Assembly: GCA_021234155.1 (NCBI GenBank)
Contig: JAJEKV010000060.1
Coordinates: 2,836,451 to 2,900,450 of the forward strand
From: Isoetes taiwanensis
Taxonomy: Eukaryota > Streptophyta > Lycopodiopsida > Isoetales > Isoetaceae
Direction: 5' to 3'
DNA: 64,000 nucleotides
The notes beneath the pieces are model-generated. The model was not told where the DNA came from, ran no database searches, and worked only from the letters and a program-made list of their open reading frames with translations. A program made the position numbers and the translations under genes. Shown here in pieces: positions 47,200 through 59,429 of the stretch (position 1 is its first letter; each line of letters starts with the position of its first letter).

Positions 47200-47735
47200 T
47201 TCAGGTTCTGCATAAAGAGAGGGGCACGTTTGCTGATATTTATGCTGAACCCAGTTTTCGGGTTCTTAGGCTTTTGATCCGAGCAACTATAAGGATGCTC
47301 CAAGGGAAGGTATCAGGAGAATTTCAAAAAAATTACAGGGGACAAAATCAGTAGATCCCAAGATTACCTACCAAATACATAGATTGGATTCGCATGGGCA
47401 CAACTGTGGCAACCAATGCATTGTTGAAGAGAAAAGGAGAGAGGACTGCAATCTATGTAACCAAAGGAATTAAGGACCTCTTAAGCATAGCCAATCAAGC
47501 TAGGCCCAAAATATTTGATCTTAATGAAGAGATCATTGCGGTCAATGAGAAAGCTCATTTTGCCCTAGAAGACACGTGTGCTGAAGCCTATAAAAGGTGT
47601 GTCTGGGGAACTTTTGCAGATCATTCAACTGTTGAATGAAGAAGAGCTTTAACCCAAACTGGTGGGGCTTCTAAAGAAAGTTATTAAAAGCCTTGCTATT
47701 GTGTTTTTACATTCGTATATATTTCCTCAACACTC
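47200..47735 (+). pseudogene. 5-oxoprolinase (hydantoinase family) pseudogene fragment
   Basis: 5-oxoprolinase opens 5-oxoproline to glutamate in the cytosol (glutathione turnover). The fragment covers the N-terminal hydantoinase part. GTFADIYAE near 47227 fits the RGGTFTDxYAE nucleotide site. The 47394-47639 frame holds [19 protein letters not shown], then [16 protein letters not shown]. After a shift near 47600, [15 protein letters not shown], a TAA stop, then GLLKKVIKSLAIVFLHSY and PQH follow. At least two frameshifts and a stop. A CTCATGCAG acceptor-like sequence follows the match. The rest of the >1200-aa enzyme is absent. Confidence 0.85.
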
Positions 47736-47739
47736 TCCT

Positions 47740-49450
47740 TGCTTATGCTCATGCAGTACAAAGGAAGAAAATGTTTCTCCTGTACACTCACCAATATCAG
47801 GGCAGAAGAAAGTACCAACTAAAGACAAAAGTATTTCTCTAGTTGAAAAGCATGGCAAAAGCGAAAGTACCTGACAGGAAATAAGCTCTGCTGATAAAGG
47901 CGATAGTGCTACCTCGCCATGGCCTAATAAGTCAACTTTTCCTGTAGAAGCCAAGTGGAAGCTTGAACAATATATTCATCCTGATGCCATGCTAATAAAC
48001 TGGCTATGCTAATAAACCAAACCAACCTTGCACTAAGGAAGAAATCTTTAATATGGAGAGAATATGCACCATATTAAATAGACAGCCTGCCCTAATATAG
48101 AAAGGTGTAAGCTTGCAGGATGATTAGAAGCCTGCAGCACAATGCAATAGATTGCAAGTTATACCTTTTGTTCTTGATGATGGGCTAACTTATCACACTC
48201 CAACGGACTCAACTCTGGCCCTGCTTGTTTTTAAGGCAATATCCTTACACCCAAAAGCACAACATGGATGAAGAATGACATAGATATGAATGGGCTTCAA
48301 AATGCCTCCCTTTGAAAGACCCAAACCCACGCCGACGCCAAGGCTGAATCCGGGAGTAAACCACAATACACATAATGTGTAAGCTACAACATGGTTATGA
48401 AAGAGATGTGATGCAATGAAGATTGAAATCATGTCTGCTGCAAAAGGTTTATCTAGGTTGAAAACAAATGAGAATGTTCTTTACAAAAATGTTAATGAGT
48501 ATGAAAAACAGGATGGAAACCCCTAGTATTTAAGCTGCAAAATAAGCATAAGACTACTGCAGAGGCACATGAAATGGTTGAATGTCTGAACTCAAAATCA
48601 AGCTACAAATGTAAAACTATTGAAGAAGGTTCATAGGTTACAAAATGAGCTACTCAAAATCCTTGGAATTATCTAAAGTGAAGAACAAGAATGTGGATCT
48701 CAATCAAAAAATTCTGCCAAGCTTTTCTAATCCAAACTCTCGAAGAAGAGGCATTGCAGCTACGTCGCTTGTGAAGTAATAATTTCTCCTCCTTAATGCT
48801 GTCAAGTTCAGATCCAGTGCAGCTTAAAAATTGCAGCGCAATATAGATCAACCACCTCTTGACTTTTAAGATAGAATATTTCTAGAGCCGTGTTGATTGA
48901 AGGAATTCTTTGGTCAATTGCGCAGGGTTGCAGAAGATGAATAATCTCCTAGATTTCAAGGTAAGATTTCCATTTTTGCCTTGCAGATGAGGGTTCCATA
49001 TTGCGCCCACTGTACTTCTACGTGGTCTTTCTTCTCGAAGTAATGTCATGTAGAAATGGGCAGATGAATGACAGCACCATAGCCAGGAAGCTCCAGTCGG
49101 GAAAGGAAAGCAAGAAAAAAAAACAAGCCCTAGTCTATGTTAGGCATTGAGACTATGCCTATGGGGTGGGGTCTTGACAGATAATCCAGCAACATCGCGT
49201 TCTTTTCTGCAACTGGTCAAAAAGCGATAAAAGGAAGAAATGTTGAAGAGAAGATGAAACAACAGGACATACACCTGAGCAGAAAAGGAAGAATAAAAAA
49301 CCGTTAGAAAGGAGAAGCACCATGTCGACTTACCATGAATTTGTGATTGGAGCACAAAAAGACAAAATGCTCCACATACCTATTGCATCATAAAAGCAAA
49401 CAATGGTACAAGATATTAGAATCACTACTCAGCAAACTATAGTCGTCGAA
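47740..49450. other. No gene recognised
   Basis: Downstream of the oxoprolinase fragment, a 70-aa frame (47662-47874) has a Lys/Ser-rich end without a domain. Short minus frames near 48.2-48.8 kb are uninformative. Confidence 0.4.
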
Positions 49451-49456
49451 AGGAAG

Positions 49457-49898
49457 AATTGAACTCTGCAGAACAAAATACCTTCACAACAAAAACGTCA
49501 AAACACCATAGTTCCTGTTTTGTTGTCAAAATCCACTTCACGTCTAGAGATGCCTAAATACCGAAAATTCCTTCTTCCTTTTTTAGAGACATCGAAATCC
49601 CGCCGTTACATAAAGATGCTCTTCCATCTGATGGCAATAACAGACCGGTAATTTAAGGGCCTTGTTTGTGGCTTCCTACGTGCCCTGCTTTCAAAAAGAA
49701 TCTCGAAGCTTGGATGCCTTGTTTTCAGAAATTTGCGAAGCTTGGATATCCTTTTTTCAGAAATTTGCAAGCAAAGATGGAAGGCCTTGCTTTCAGAAAA
49801 TTTTTTGAAGCTTGGATGCTCTCTTTTTAGAAACTTGCAGTAGAATTGAACTCTACAAAACGAAATACCTTCATAACAAAAACGTCAAAACACCATTG
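49457..49898. repeat. Flanking direct repeats enclosing a 32-37-bp degenerate tandem repeat
   Basis: A 55-bp block (GAATTGAACTCT...ATACCTTC...AACAAAAACGTCAAAACACC) occurs at 49457-49511 and again at 49843-49898. Between them GAAGCTTGGAT...TTTTCAGAAATTTGC-type units start near 49705, 49737 and 49807, with a more degenerate one near 49770. Confidence 0.75.
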
Positions 49899-49994
49899 AA
49901 GTTTGACTAACAGAACACATGAATACAGCAGGCCTGTATGCTATTGAATTCAGTTGCATCATAATGCTTGGAGTTGTATCAAGAATATCTCACT

Positions 49995-50130
49995 CAAGAA
50001 AGGTTATGGCATGCTAGATATGGCCACATTGGAGAAGTCTAGTTTGGAGAGTCTATATTCTCCACAATTATCAAGGACTCACAAATAGGCTTACATTGTG
50101 ATCAAAACTGGAATGAATTTATGATCTGGA
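49995..50130 (+). pseudogene. Possible copia pre-integrase remnant
   Basis: ERLWHARYGHIGE (about 50003-50041) fits the LWHxRxGHxG zinc-site start of copia GAG_pre-integrase. Nothing else around can be aligned by eye, so this could be coincidence. Confidence 0.35.
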
Positions 50131-50139
50131 TTAGAAGCA

Positions 50140-50940
50140 AGCAGAAGATGGGATTTGCTAAAAGGCTTGGTTAGTAAGAGCACACTATGAGCATACTGTG
50201 GCCAGAGTCATCTGGCCAGTTCCCAAAGGATCCACCAACCCTGGCAGAACTACTCTACATGGCAGAAAACATCATGGAATAGAAAAAACCCAGTTCAAGG
50301 TGCAATGTCATGGCAGAGCCAGTTCTTCTTGTCTCGTATATCTTAAATCAAGGACTCAAATTCGGCAATGGCTTAAAAAGAAAGCAACCTCAATTTACTT
50401 GGAAGACTGATGCTGCAGAACCCTAAATGATGGACGAAGCTTGGGGCACCAACACAAAGAAAAATGCGTGGAAAATCCGGCAAAGAAAACACAAAGGAAA
50501 AACAATGAAAGCATACCTGGCTCGCTCATGATCCGGCTAATATCTGCCTCCGTCTCAGATGAATAAAACAAGGATTTCCTGGAAACAGGGTAAGCTGAAG
50601 CAGCGTTTTCTTTTATTGCATCATGATATTCAAACCGTGTCTACATTGTCTCATTATCAACATCAAATGGAGCCACAACAAAAAAAAAGAGAGGCAAATG
50701 CTTTGATCTTGCAAGAGGGAGCAGATGAAGAGGAAGATCGCGATTGAAGACTGGAAAATACATAGCCCGTGGTATCTCCGTGATTATTTTTAGGGTTTTT
50801 TCTAATTTCGATGACCGTCGATATAAAAAAACTCAAAATCTAATGGATATTTATATGCCACATCAAATTTTGCTGAGGTGGAGGTGCTACGTGAATAGCC
50901 TAGAATTGCAAGAAAGGGTGTAGGCTTGGTTAGGCTGGCG
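50140..50940. other. No gene recognised
   Basis: Frames of 70 aa (50198-50410) and 62 aa (50559-50747, Glu/Asp-rich end) lack known domains. Confidence 0.4.
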
Positions 50941-50942
50941 TG

Positions 50943-50966
50943 CTAATAATAATAATAATAATAAAA
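50943..50966. repeat. (AAT)n microsatellite, short
   Basis: Seven to eight AAT units. Confidence 0.9.
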
Positions 50967-51019
50967 CATTTGTCTTTCATGTATATTTTACAAGTAGTTG
51001 TAAATGACATCCAATGTGA

Positions 51020-51235
51020 AAGATTCCCATAGATATTGTAAGCTCCCTTAGATTCCATTAGATACTTCAAGATTTCCCTAATTTTCCCTCTAGATTCCCT
51101 TAGATTATCTAAGATTCCAACAAGGTTCTCTTAGATTTCCGAAGATCCCTTGAAGATTTCTCTAGATTCTCTATGTTTCTACAGAAATTCCATTATAGTC
51201 TCCAATATTCTGTAAACATTCCATTGGATTCTTCA
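51020..51235. repeat. Cryptic repeat of TAGATTCC/AGATTTCC motifs
   Basis: AGATTCC, TAGATT and GATTTCC variants recur about a dozen times at irregular 10-25-nt spacing. No coding sense. Confidence 0.65.
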
Positions 51236-51239
51236 CACT

Positions 51240-53590
51240 AGAGTTGTCTCTTTATGGACCATAAATGGTTCATTTATATAGTTCATTTTAAAATTCATAT
51301 AAAATCAATGGCATAAAATTTAGTTAAATTTTTTCTACATATTAATATATGACAGTATGTTGCACAGAAAAAATAGTTAAAAATGCATATGCCCTCAGAA
51401 CAGAAAGTTATGCCTAGGTGAATTGAGGGGGGTCAAGTCTAGTTTGCTTCATGTTTACATAATGTAAAACAGTTTCAATGTGTTTTTTTTTCTTTTTTTC
51501 TTTTTTAATTATAATAGTACTTTTCTGTACGAGATAAGAATGAGTACGCAAAAAACCTTGTTCCAACTCGAAGTCTAGGACAAAAGATATAGCCAATCAA
51601 ACATGACAGGGTCAAAATTGTTTTCTGTCTTCTGTGGAACAATAATGGTTCCCAAAAGGCTGTTTATTCTACAATGCATGAAGTTGACTTGTTATCTCAA
51701 ATTTAGTATATAAATAATTGACTAATTGCTTCATGCATAAAATGGACCTGCAATTTGAAGTTTCGAATTTGGCTTTAATAACAATGTGACTTTTAATTGA
51801 TGTCTATCTTGTTAAATTTGAAGGAAATTTATTAAAATAGTATACCCTCTAAAAAATCACATATGAATGCTTGCATGGATATGAGACTAATGCAGAAACA
51901 AGGAAAGAAAAAAAGCAGAAGGTATGATCATGATAAATCAAGAAACGTTTCAGTACCTAGAACTATTACTGGTCTATATGTATATTTTAAATAAGTAATT
52001 TCTCTATCTAATCAATCTCGAATTGAATTTTTGGATGTTAGTACCTCATGAGCTACTTTATCAAACAAAAATGCTTATTGCTAGGTTTGGGATAAAACTT
52101 TTAGTATCAATTCCAAACTATCATCAAATATTTTCCATATTTGATCTCTAGATTTGTGCCCCGAGGATGAACTTTAAAAACTATATTCCAAAGCTTCCAA
52201 GGTTATGAAGGCAATGCAAAATGAACTAAAGAAAACTATGAGAAGCTATCATTATAGAAGATCAAGATAGACTGTTGTGTCGATGCCAATTATTGGTCCA
52301 TATGACCTCTCATTTAAAAGTCAAGAACATCATCATCTAATGAATTACATATATAACATTCTACGTGATAACAATAGTTGATTAGGTGGGATTGCCTATC
52401 TAAAGGGTGGTGTTGAAGCACAAACACTAAGTAGTTAAGGGCTACTTTAGATGTACGTGGATGTCCACTTACACCTTTTCAAAGTTATGTCATAGAATCT
52501 AAGAAGTCATAGGATCATTGTAGGGGATAAATTGAATAGAACCAGTGCTCTAGAAAGATTTTCTCTATACAATTGATTTAATCCTAGATCCATAAATAAT
52601 CCATGCCTATTTATAGTCAAATCTTGCATACTATACGTTATTCTAACATTAAATTCGAGATATATATTGCCAACAAAGATTCACATTCATAAAAATTATA
52701 GTCTATAATAAAAGGTGATCTACAGGTACTATGGTCCTACTTACATTGACTAACTTTATGATCGTAAGAAATAAGTAGATTTATGGGTTGCCCCTAGAAG
52801 TGCAATCCCTTGCTTATGTGAGTTTTTGGCATATTATTGGTATATGCTAATATATCCCGAAATATATCAAAAACTGCTCGAAACTCGCTGTAGGCTGTAA
52901 ATTATCGGTCACCTCTGTTGACGGGCGGCCACTCTAAAATCGTCGAACCAGCGAGAGCTAGGCGTGATGCACTCCATAGCTTTTCTGTTCCTCTTCTTCC
53001 GCCCGCCGGAAGCTCTTTTGACATCCCCCTCCCCTTCGAGCCCTTATTCCCTGGACATGTCTATGGCTATTGTTGCCCCCTGATAATACCCACAACCCAT
53101 CTCTTTTCTTCCGTAGAACACTTTCCCTTTCTATTCCTATCATCTAATCTAGTAAAAAAAAGAAGTGAGCTCTGCCAGTTGGTTTCCAATCTCGGATCTG
53201 GACCTGATCCGTCCATTTGCTTTGGGTTTCTTCGCTCTTCCCATCCCCCTTTTGGCTATGAAACAAGGCAAGCATAGCTGTGTATCTGAGACTAGAAGCT
53301 TTGGCATGTGTTTTGGATCCCAGGAATTGGCTGCACAGTTTGAGGGATTAACCCAACAGAGCCTAATACAAGAGATTGAACATGTTAGATGAGCCTTGTT
53401 ATCTGATATAATCTCATCATGCTGACAGGTATTAACAGTTTTTCCTCTTCTATCCAGACCATTGAATTAGGCATGCACCGGTCAGATTATATGATAGATA
53501 TGGTCTCAGGGGACCTATTACAAATGGAGCTTAATGCCATTTCAACTGGGCCACTGAGCTAGCAATATTTAGGCTGGAACATAAAGATCA
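51240..53590. other. No gene recognised
   Basis: AT-rich. The 119-aa + frame at 52918-53277 is Pro/Ser/Phe-rich without a domain. A T-rich run lies near 51484. Confidence 0.45.
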
Positions 53591-53595
53591 TGGTT

Positions 53596-53754
53596 ACAAC
53601 CCTAGTTGAGTCCACAACTAGAAATATTCAAGTCCAACCCTACTGAGCTAGAAATATTCAAATTCAGCTCTTTAGGCTAAGAATTTCCATAACTGAGTAC
53701 ATGCTTTACAACCCTAGTTGAGTCCACAACTAGAAATATTCAAGTCCAACCCTT
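53596..53754. repeat. Duplicated 47-bp block (112-bp offset)
   Basis: ACAACCCTAGTTGAGTCCAC...TCAAGTCCAACCC occurs at 53596-53642 and 53708-53754. TAGAAATATTCAA also recurs between them. Confidence 0.85.
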
Positions 53755-54179
53755 AAAGTTAAAAATTTTCAAGTCTAGCCCTTTAGGCTAAAAATTTCTA
53801 CAAGACCAACTACTATACAACAGTCAATCTAGCAATCACATGCACTCACAAGCATATCTTTACCTTATAATCGCAAAGGCCTGAATCCTTAGGTTGCTCC
53901 CTTGCGTTGTAAAAGTAAAAATGCGTCTTCAAAATATTTTCCTGCACGACAGTCTCCATGTCCTATAACTGCAACTTATAAGACATGTCTTATAAGCATT
54001 CCATACAAATATGGAGTCTTATTTTCTTCCGGGGGAACCTCCCGCCACAAAATAAGGCGTCCAATCCTATCCAATCAGAGGGTTTCTTCGCCTGAAATTT
54101 AGGGTCTAAAAAAAAAGGCTGGAGACGCCGGAATGGAATGGAACGGCAGTAATGCCACACGCCGCAGTTGCAAACATCA

Positions 54180-54360
54180 AACAGGTCGGAATTCCACTGC
54201 AGATCAAAATATTTTCAATTGTTTCTTCAAACAAGTCAGTTTTCCACTGCAGGTCAAAAATTTTCCAGTCGTTTCTTCAAACGTTGAGCTGTTCTGGTGA
54301 TGATTCAAGTCGTTCCGGTGGGAAAACCTTGTTCTGGTGATGATTCAAGCTTCCAGTCTC
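54180..54360. repeat. Short local duplications
   Basis: TTCCACTGCAG with GTTTCTTCAAAC recurs at a ~56-bp offset (54190-54285). GTTCTGGTGATGATTCAAG occurs at about 54292 and 54332. Confidence 0.75.
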
Positions 54361-54499
54361 AAGAATTATTTTAAAATCATCGAACTGGCTTGTTCCTTCT
54401 GTACTATAATCAAAGCAACCTCTTGCGATTCAAAGCATCTGTCCAACGATTGTCCAGCGCAGATACTATAATAATTGTACTATAATCAAAGCATCTGCC

Positions 54500-54596
54500 G
54501 GTCGGATTGGCTGCCAGAGTCGAATATTGCAGGTCAGATTGGATGCCACAGTCAAATATTGCAGGTCGGATTGGATGCCACAGGTCGAACATTGGT
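54500..54596. repeat. 32-bp minisatellite, three units
   Basis: Units starting GGTC(G/A)GATTGG(C/A)TGCC begin at 54500, 54532 and 54564. TACTATAATCAAAGCA occurs twice just before (about 54402 and 54479). Confidence 0.9.
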
Positions 54597-54599
54597 TGC

Positions 54600-56570
54600 C
54601 GCGGGTAAAAAACTGTTGCAGACCGATTTTGTTGAGCTCGAATTCTTAGGGCAGAGGTCAAATCTTAACAGGGAAAATCAAAATTCTTTGCCGGCAAATC
54701 TTTGAAATAGAAAGCTACTGCACTTTTTATCTATTAACAGAGGCAGGCAGATTCACAAAGGAAGGCACTCCATTTTTTAAGCAGGAAAAACCATTTTTTA
54801 AGCTGGAAATTTTTGAAGCAGCTCGATTTATCATCAAGGCGATTTCACAGCAGAGAGTTACAAATTTCTTTCTCAAATCTTCTTTTTTAAAATGGGAGAG
54901 TGTTGGACTTTGTGCCTGGAACGCCGCAGTGCAGACGCATGTGGCGTTCCCTTTTACCCCTTGCGGGACTTTTTTTTCCTTTTCTGTCTGGTCTTCCTCT
55001 CATTTTCATATTTCAAAGCATTCTGGCGAGGCGTGCTCACCGTCGGACTTGCCTATGGCCTCTGCATCTCAGACTTTTCTCGGTAAAAACCTTATAAGTC
55101 TATAGACTTTAGATAAGCGCGCTAATACTTTACGTCTTTTCGCTCAAGAAGTCGGACAACTGCATTTCCTTGGCTACGGCAACTCTGGCAGATTTGCCGA
55201 AGAAAAAACCTGTTCGATTTTTCGGTTTCTCATCTATGCATTATTTTTTCTTGATCTGCCAAGAGTGAGCTCCTTACGTTTTGCCCCTATTCTCATTCTC
55301 ATTTGCCTATGGCGTAAGCTTCATTCCATGGATGGAATTCTACTTACAGATTTTTTTTCCAGCTTATAAGGACATCCACGAAATATCTACTTGACAAGAA
55401 GATTTTCAGCTTCCAGACAGCCTACTACGGGTATTAAAATACTTATTTTTTTGCATTGCTTCGGTGTCCTCTTTTTAATTAGCAATCAGTAATAACCCAG
55501 ATATGTATAATGCTTTAGTTTTTTAGCCATTTCTTATTATCTATCTCTATGTTGACTGGTATTTGTCAAGCTGAATGCAAATATATCCTTGAAACGTTTG
55601 TAAGGGAGGCTGTGAATGCAAACATATCCTTGAAATTTTGGTCGGGGCCGCTTCTAGCAGAAGAATAGGAAATACTTCCTAATCCACCACTTGAGAATGA
55701 TTCAAAAGCTATTTCAATTAAAAATGAACTTTTTCATGGGATTTGAAGGTAATTTTGTTTTCACAATGTTCACCATGCAAGCCTTTGCTTTTGCTTATGA
55801 TAGTTATATGCATTTCTTCTGCTTGGACGCTTCAAATTCATTCTTGGGTCTTTGTCATCATATTAGGATTTCTTATTATCTCTACCATGATTCATTAGTT
55901 TATTTTTGGTGCATAGTGAATTGTAAGCTGGAGCCACAACAAATTTTTGAGAGGTTGGCTACGATGGAGGCAGCAAATTCCATGCAGGATCAGGCTATAG
56001 GAAAATGGAAGCTAATGCAATTTAAGATATGTTAGTAAACTATGTACCATATTCTCTTTCATTTTCCACGAAAATGGGTTGATGTTGTCTTAGATCATGT
56101 AAATTTATAGCTTTCTAACAATAGAATGAGCTCAATGGATGGTTAGAATTGCTTCAGAACGATATTTCTAGGGAAGAATTGCTGAATGATCAATGAATTC
56201 CAGAGTTCTATAGCTGAGCCTTTTAAAAATTCACACGTAATTCTAGATTTTTCCCTTATAATTGCAAAGACTACTGTTTCTATGAGGAGGTCGATTATGA
56301 GTAATTTCCTGCTTCATAAGTATGGTAAATCAGTATTGAAAATGTAGCTTCGATTACAAAGAATCTCGCAGAGGCTACCCTTCTACAAGGGCAGCAATTG
56401 ATCTACAAGAATTTTGCTTCAGATCATCGAAAAATTGTTTTCTCCCATATTTTTTAGCAAGAAAGTGCTTCTAACAGAAAAGATGGGATACCGACAAAAG
56501 TTCCAAGAAAATAGGCGCACGTCCATTTTTCACTCTTTCTCCTGGTGAGTTCTCAGAATCGCATATTTTA
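54600..56570. other. No gene recognised
   Basis: Contains a 114-aa + frame (55691-56035) whose end EPQQIFERLATMEAANSM looks exon-like but is not recognised. GCAAA(T/C)ATATCCTTGAAA repeats near 55578 and 55618. Confidence 0.4.
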
Positions 56571-56574
56571 AATT

Positions 56575-56808
56575 GCTCCTTAGGAAGGAAGGAAGGTATT
56601 TTTATCGTCCACGGAGACCAATCGGTCTATGGGACCCAATACAAAAGCGCAGCAAGCGGATTACTACCCGGATTAAAAAACCCCCGCCCCGAAGGGTTTT
56701 CGAGGGAAAAACTGTGGCAGCAATCAGCCTGCTGACAAACTATTCCAATATACAAAATGCAAAAACACACAAATATATACACTCATGCACTGCACCCGTA
56801 GTGCCTGA
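56575..56808 (-). repeat. LINE 3' UTR, hairpin and (TTCC)n tail
   Basis: On the minus strand: GGGGTTTTTTAATCC, TTGGGTCCCAT, AGACCGATTGGTCT (56628-56615; a 5-bp stem and GATT loop), CCGTGGACGATAAAAA, then TTCC repeats to 56582. Same order as at 25124-25268 (+), and same final part as at 28925-28985 (+). Confidence 0.85.
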
Positions 56809-57560
56809 TCAACGGGCAGCTAGATGGGGGCAAAGGTGAGCTCGCAGATCCAGTACCTCCTGAATGTATGACCCCAGAGCACGTACTGACGGTGTGTTCA
56901 TCAGCAAATGTAGGGGCAAGTCCGGCCGTACTAAGGGAGCGTATCTGTCCCAGATCTGACTGAATGCTGGGCAACTCTGGAAAGTGTGAGACTCATCCTC
57001 AATGGCACCCGTTTGACAGCACTGACAGAGCCTGTCCTGGCGGGGCTCCCCAATCCACCTGCCCGTCTCGATGCAAAGATGGTGGGCACCTGTGCGAATG
57101 GAGGCAATGAGTCTGCGCTTTTTCAGGGGCAGCTAGGAACACAGGTAGAGCTGCGAGCCCCGGTCTAACACGGGGTTGATGTGCTCCTTGTAATGGGCCG
57201 TTTTGACCTGTTTTCTAGAGCGGGGTCCCGTGAGCTTGCCAAGGAAGCAAGTGTCCGTGTACTCCCACAGGCCGCCACGATCGGCCTCTGTGGTCCACCT
57301 ACACGCACTTTGCTCCTGCCGACGTTCCATCGGGCGAACCACCGATCTCTCTTACCCCTCCAACAAGCCCCGAGCGGCTGCAGAGCCGAGCATCACCCAT
57401 ATTAACCACTTTACGAAAATAGGCGATGTGTCTATCAGGGGCTGCCGTGAAGCGGCAAGAATCCGATTTCTGCAGCCGTAGAATCGATAGGGGACTGAAG
57501 GTTTCACCCCAAGTGCCCGTGCCAAAAATGCCTTCGCACCTGCTCCAAGTCATTCAGTGT
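56809..57560 (-). pseudogene. LINE ORF2 C-terminus with CCHC finger
   Basis: RLCQCCQTGAIEDESHTFQSC shows C-x2-C-x9-H-x4-C spacing (57030-56969), the zinc site at the end of many LINE ORF2 proteins. It is followed by FSQIWDRYAPLV and an open stretch to a TGA at 56811-56809. The + LINE remnant at 24.8-24.96 kb has the same arrangement. Confidence 0.8.
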
Positions 57561-57599
57561 AAGCCAAAGAGACGGCCAGGCCCCAAACCTCGACCCGTC

Positions 57600-59420
57600 A
57601 TGAGGAAGGACAGCTCGACCGGTGCGAAAAAGATGTGACCGATGGCCCCAATCATAGAGCTCGCACGGTATGTTGTTACGCATGGCATAAAAAGCTTGCC
57701 TTCTTTGTCACCATAGCGGATGGGCGCCCCAACAGAGCGAGGAGGGGAACTCCACCCCTAGGTACTTGTGGGTGGGCATTGACTCCCGTGCTGTCCCGAT
57801 ATGTGAGTGCATGAGGGTGGGGTGGCGTGAAAGGATATGAGAACCACCACGGTCTTGGCAGATTCACGCGCATGTGCGTAGCGGTGAGAATGTGTCCACG
57901 GCATCGGATGAGGCGCATAGCCACGGGGTGTGGGCGGAAGGTCAACATCGTCCATAGATAGATGGCCGGGCGGATGACCTGGTGCAAAAGTCTGTATGCC
58001 ATCCCCATGCTCGATAAGCCGGGCTCTAACCGATCAATGTAGAGGCCAAAAGTGTTGAGAGAGGGGCAGCCCCGCCGGACCATGATACTACTTGGTGAAT
58101 GCTTGGCCCGTTATCGCATCACGCCAAAACAACTCTCATACGGCTTGTATATGGCATTACGCGAGGCGCGTAGCGCGCAGTTGACTATAATCTAGCCCAT
58201 AGCTCCGGGGACCATATCAAAAGCCTTCGCGAAGTCCACAAAGCGGCAATACAAATCCTGGCGATGGTTCGAATTTGTCTTCAATCGGTGCCAGCGGTGT
58301 AAAGATATGGTCAATCGTCGGGGGTTCAACCACGCCGGTGTATGTTTAGCTTTGGGAGTTGGTTCGCGGGGTTATACGATGATGATCCCCGGCGTGGTAG
58401 AACTTTTGCCTATCGTGTCCTCCACTTTGTCCGCCATAAGGTAGCGGGGATAAGCTCCACAATAATTGTGTGAGTATGCACCGATTAAAATTGGCTTCCA
58501 TGTACACTAGAGCTGGTATAATTGGTTCTTGCCTAGTGGGGTCTAAAGCACGCTTGTGTGAGGGCTCGCACATCGGCGCCTCGCCCGGCCGGTCAATCAT
58601 GGCTTTCGAGAATGCCGATAGCGGTTTGGCAAATCCGAATCGACCATGATTATCCGTAATTGGCGGACATTGTGGGTCGCCTAGCTTGTGAATGGCGACA
58701 ACCCCCGCTTGTGGTCCATTGTGGGGGAAAATCTTCCCTGCAATGCTCGTTGAGCAGTGGTACCGGCTACCCCGCCCATTTGAATAACTTCGATGCGCAG
58801 ATACCAACGAGGTGTTGCCTTCCCATTAGCCCGGCCGTTGCGGGCCCTCCACAACATCCTCCTCCGCGAGAACCAATGGGGGCCATCCTATGGGGGTATG
58901 GGCTGCGACAAAGTCCCCTGGTGGGTTATAGAGTCAGCTGCAGAATACGATTCCCCAGGGTGTGATGTCCCCCGTAGGGTCAGGCTGTCCCTTGAAAAAG
59001 GCGCCAAAGGTTAGAGGATGAGTGTCCAAGATGGCCAAACATCTCCCCCGATGCGGCAAGGTACCACTTTGTCTCCTTTCCGGATGGGCGGAATTAACGT
59101 GTGGAGCTACAAGCGGGTACACGGATCGAGAATGTGGCGGGCGCTTTGGCGTTCTTTACACTTCCGCGCATCAAACCATCGGTTTCGCGGAAATGTTCTT
59201 GCTTCTGGCGGCAGGGGGTCTACCAAAAACACTCGCATTTGCATCCGTAATAGCGAAGTCAACCTGGTGCGCCTGGGCCGCTCTAGTGTGGGGTCCATGA
59301 ATTGTCGGGGCGTCCATGAGCATCTCGGGCGAAGTCCCTGCTGCTCATAATCTAGTCGCATGGCGAGGATGGCGAGGGGCCCGGCATAGTGGGGGTTACG
59401 GGGGCTTGCCAAACCATGTC
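57600..59420 (-). pseudogene. LINE ORF2 reverse transcriptase region
   Basis: A WFDARKCKE stretch near 59190 is typical of the linker after the endonuclease. VVAIHKLGDPQ (about 58690) fits the RT PxxKxGDPxxxxNYR motif. VRRGCP...FGLYIDRLE (58083-58023) fits the QGCPLSPxLF motif. MDDV at 57955-57944 is the catalytic AspAsp, with Met where LINEs usually have Ala. Each lies in a different or interrupted frame. Confidence 0.78.
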
Positions 59421-59429
59421 GAAATAGAG

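Noticed and set aside
49457-49898. Solo LTR or LTR pair
   Set aside because: No TG...CA ends, no target duplication and repeats too short.
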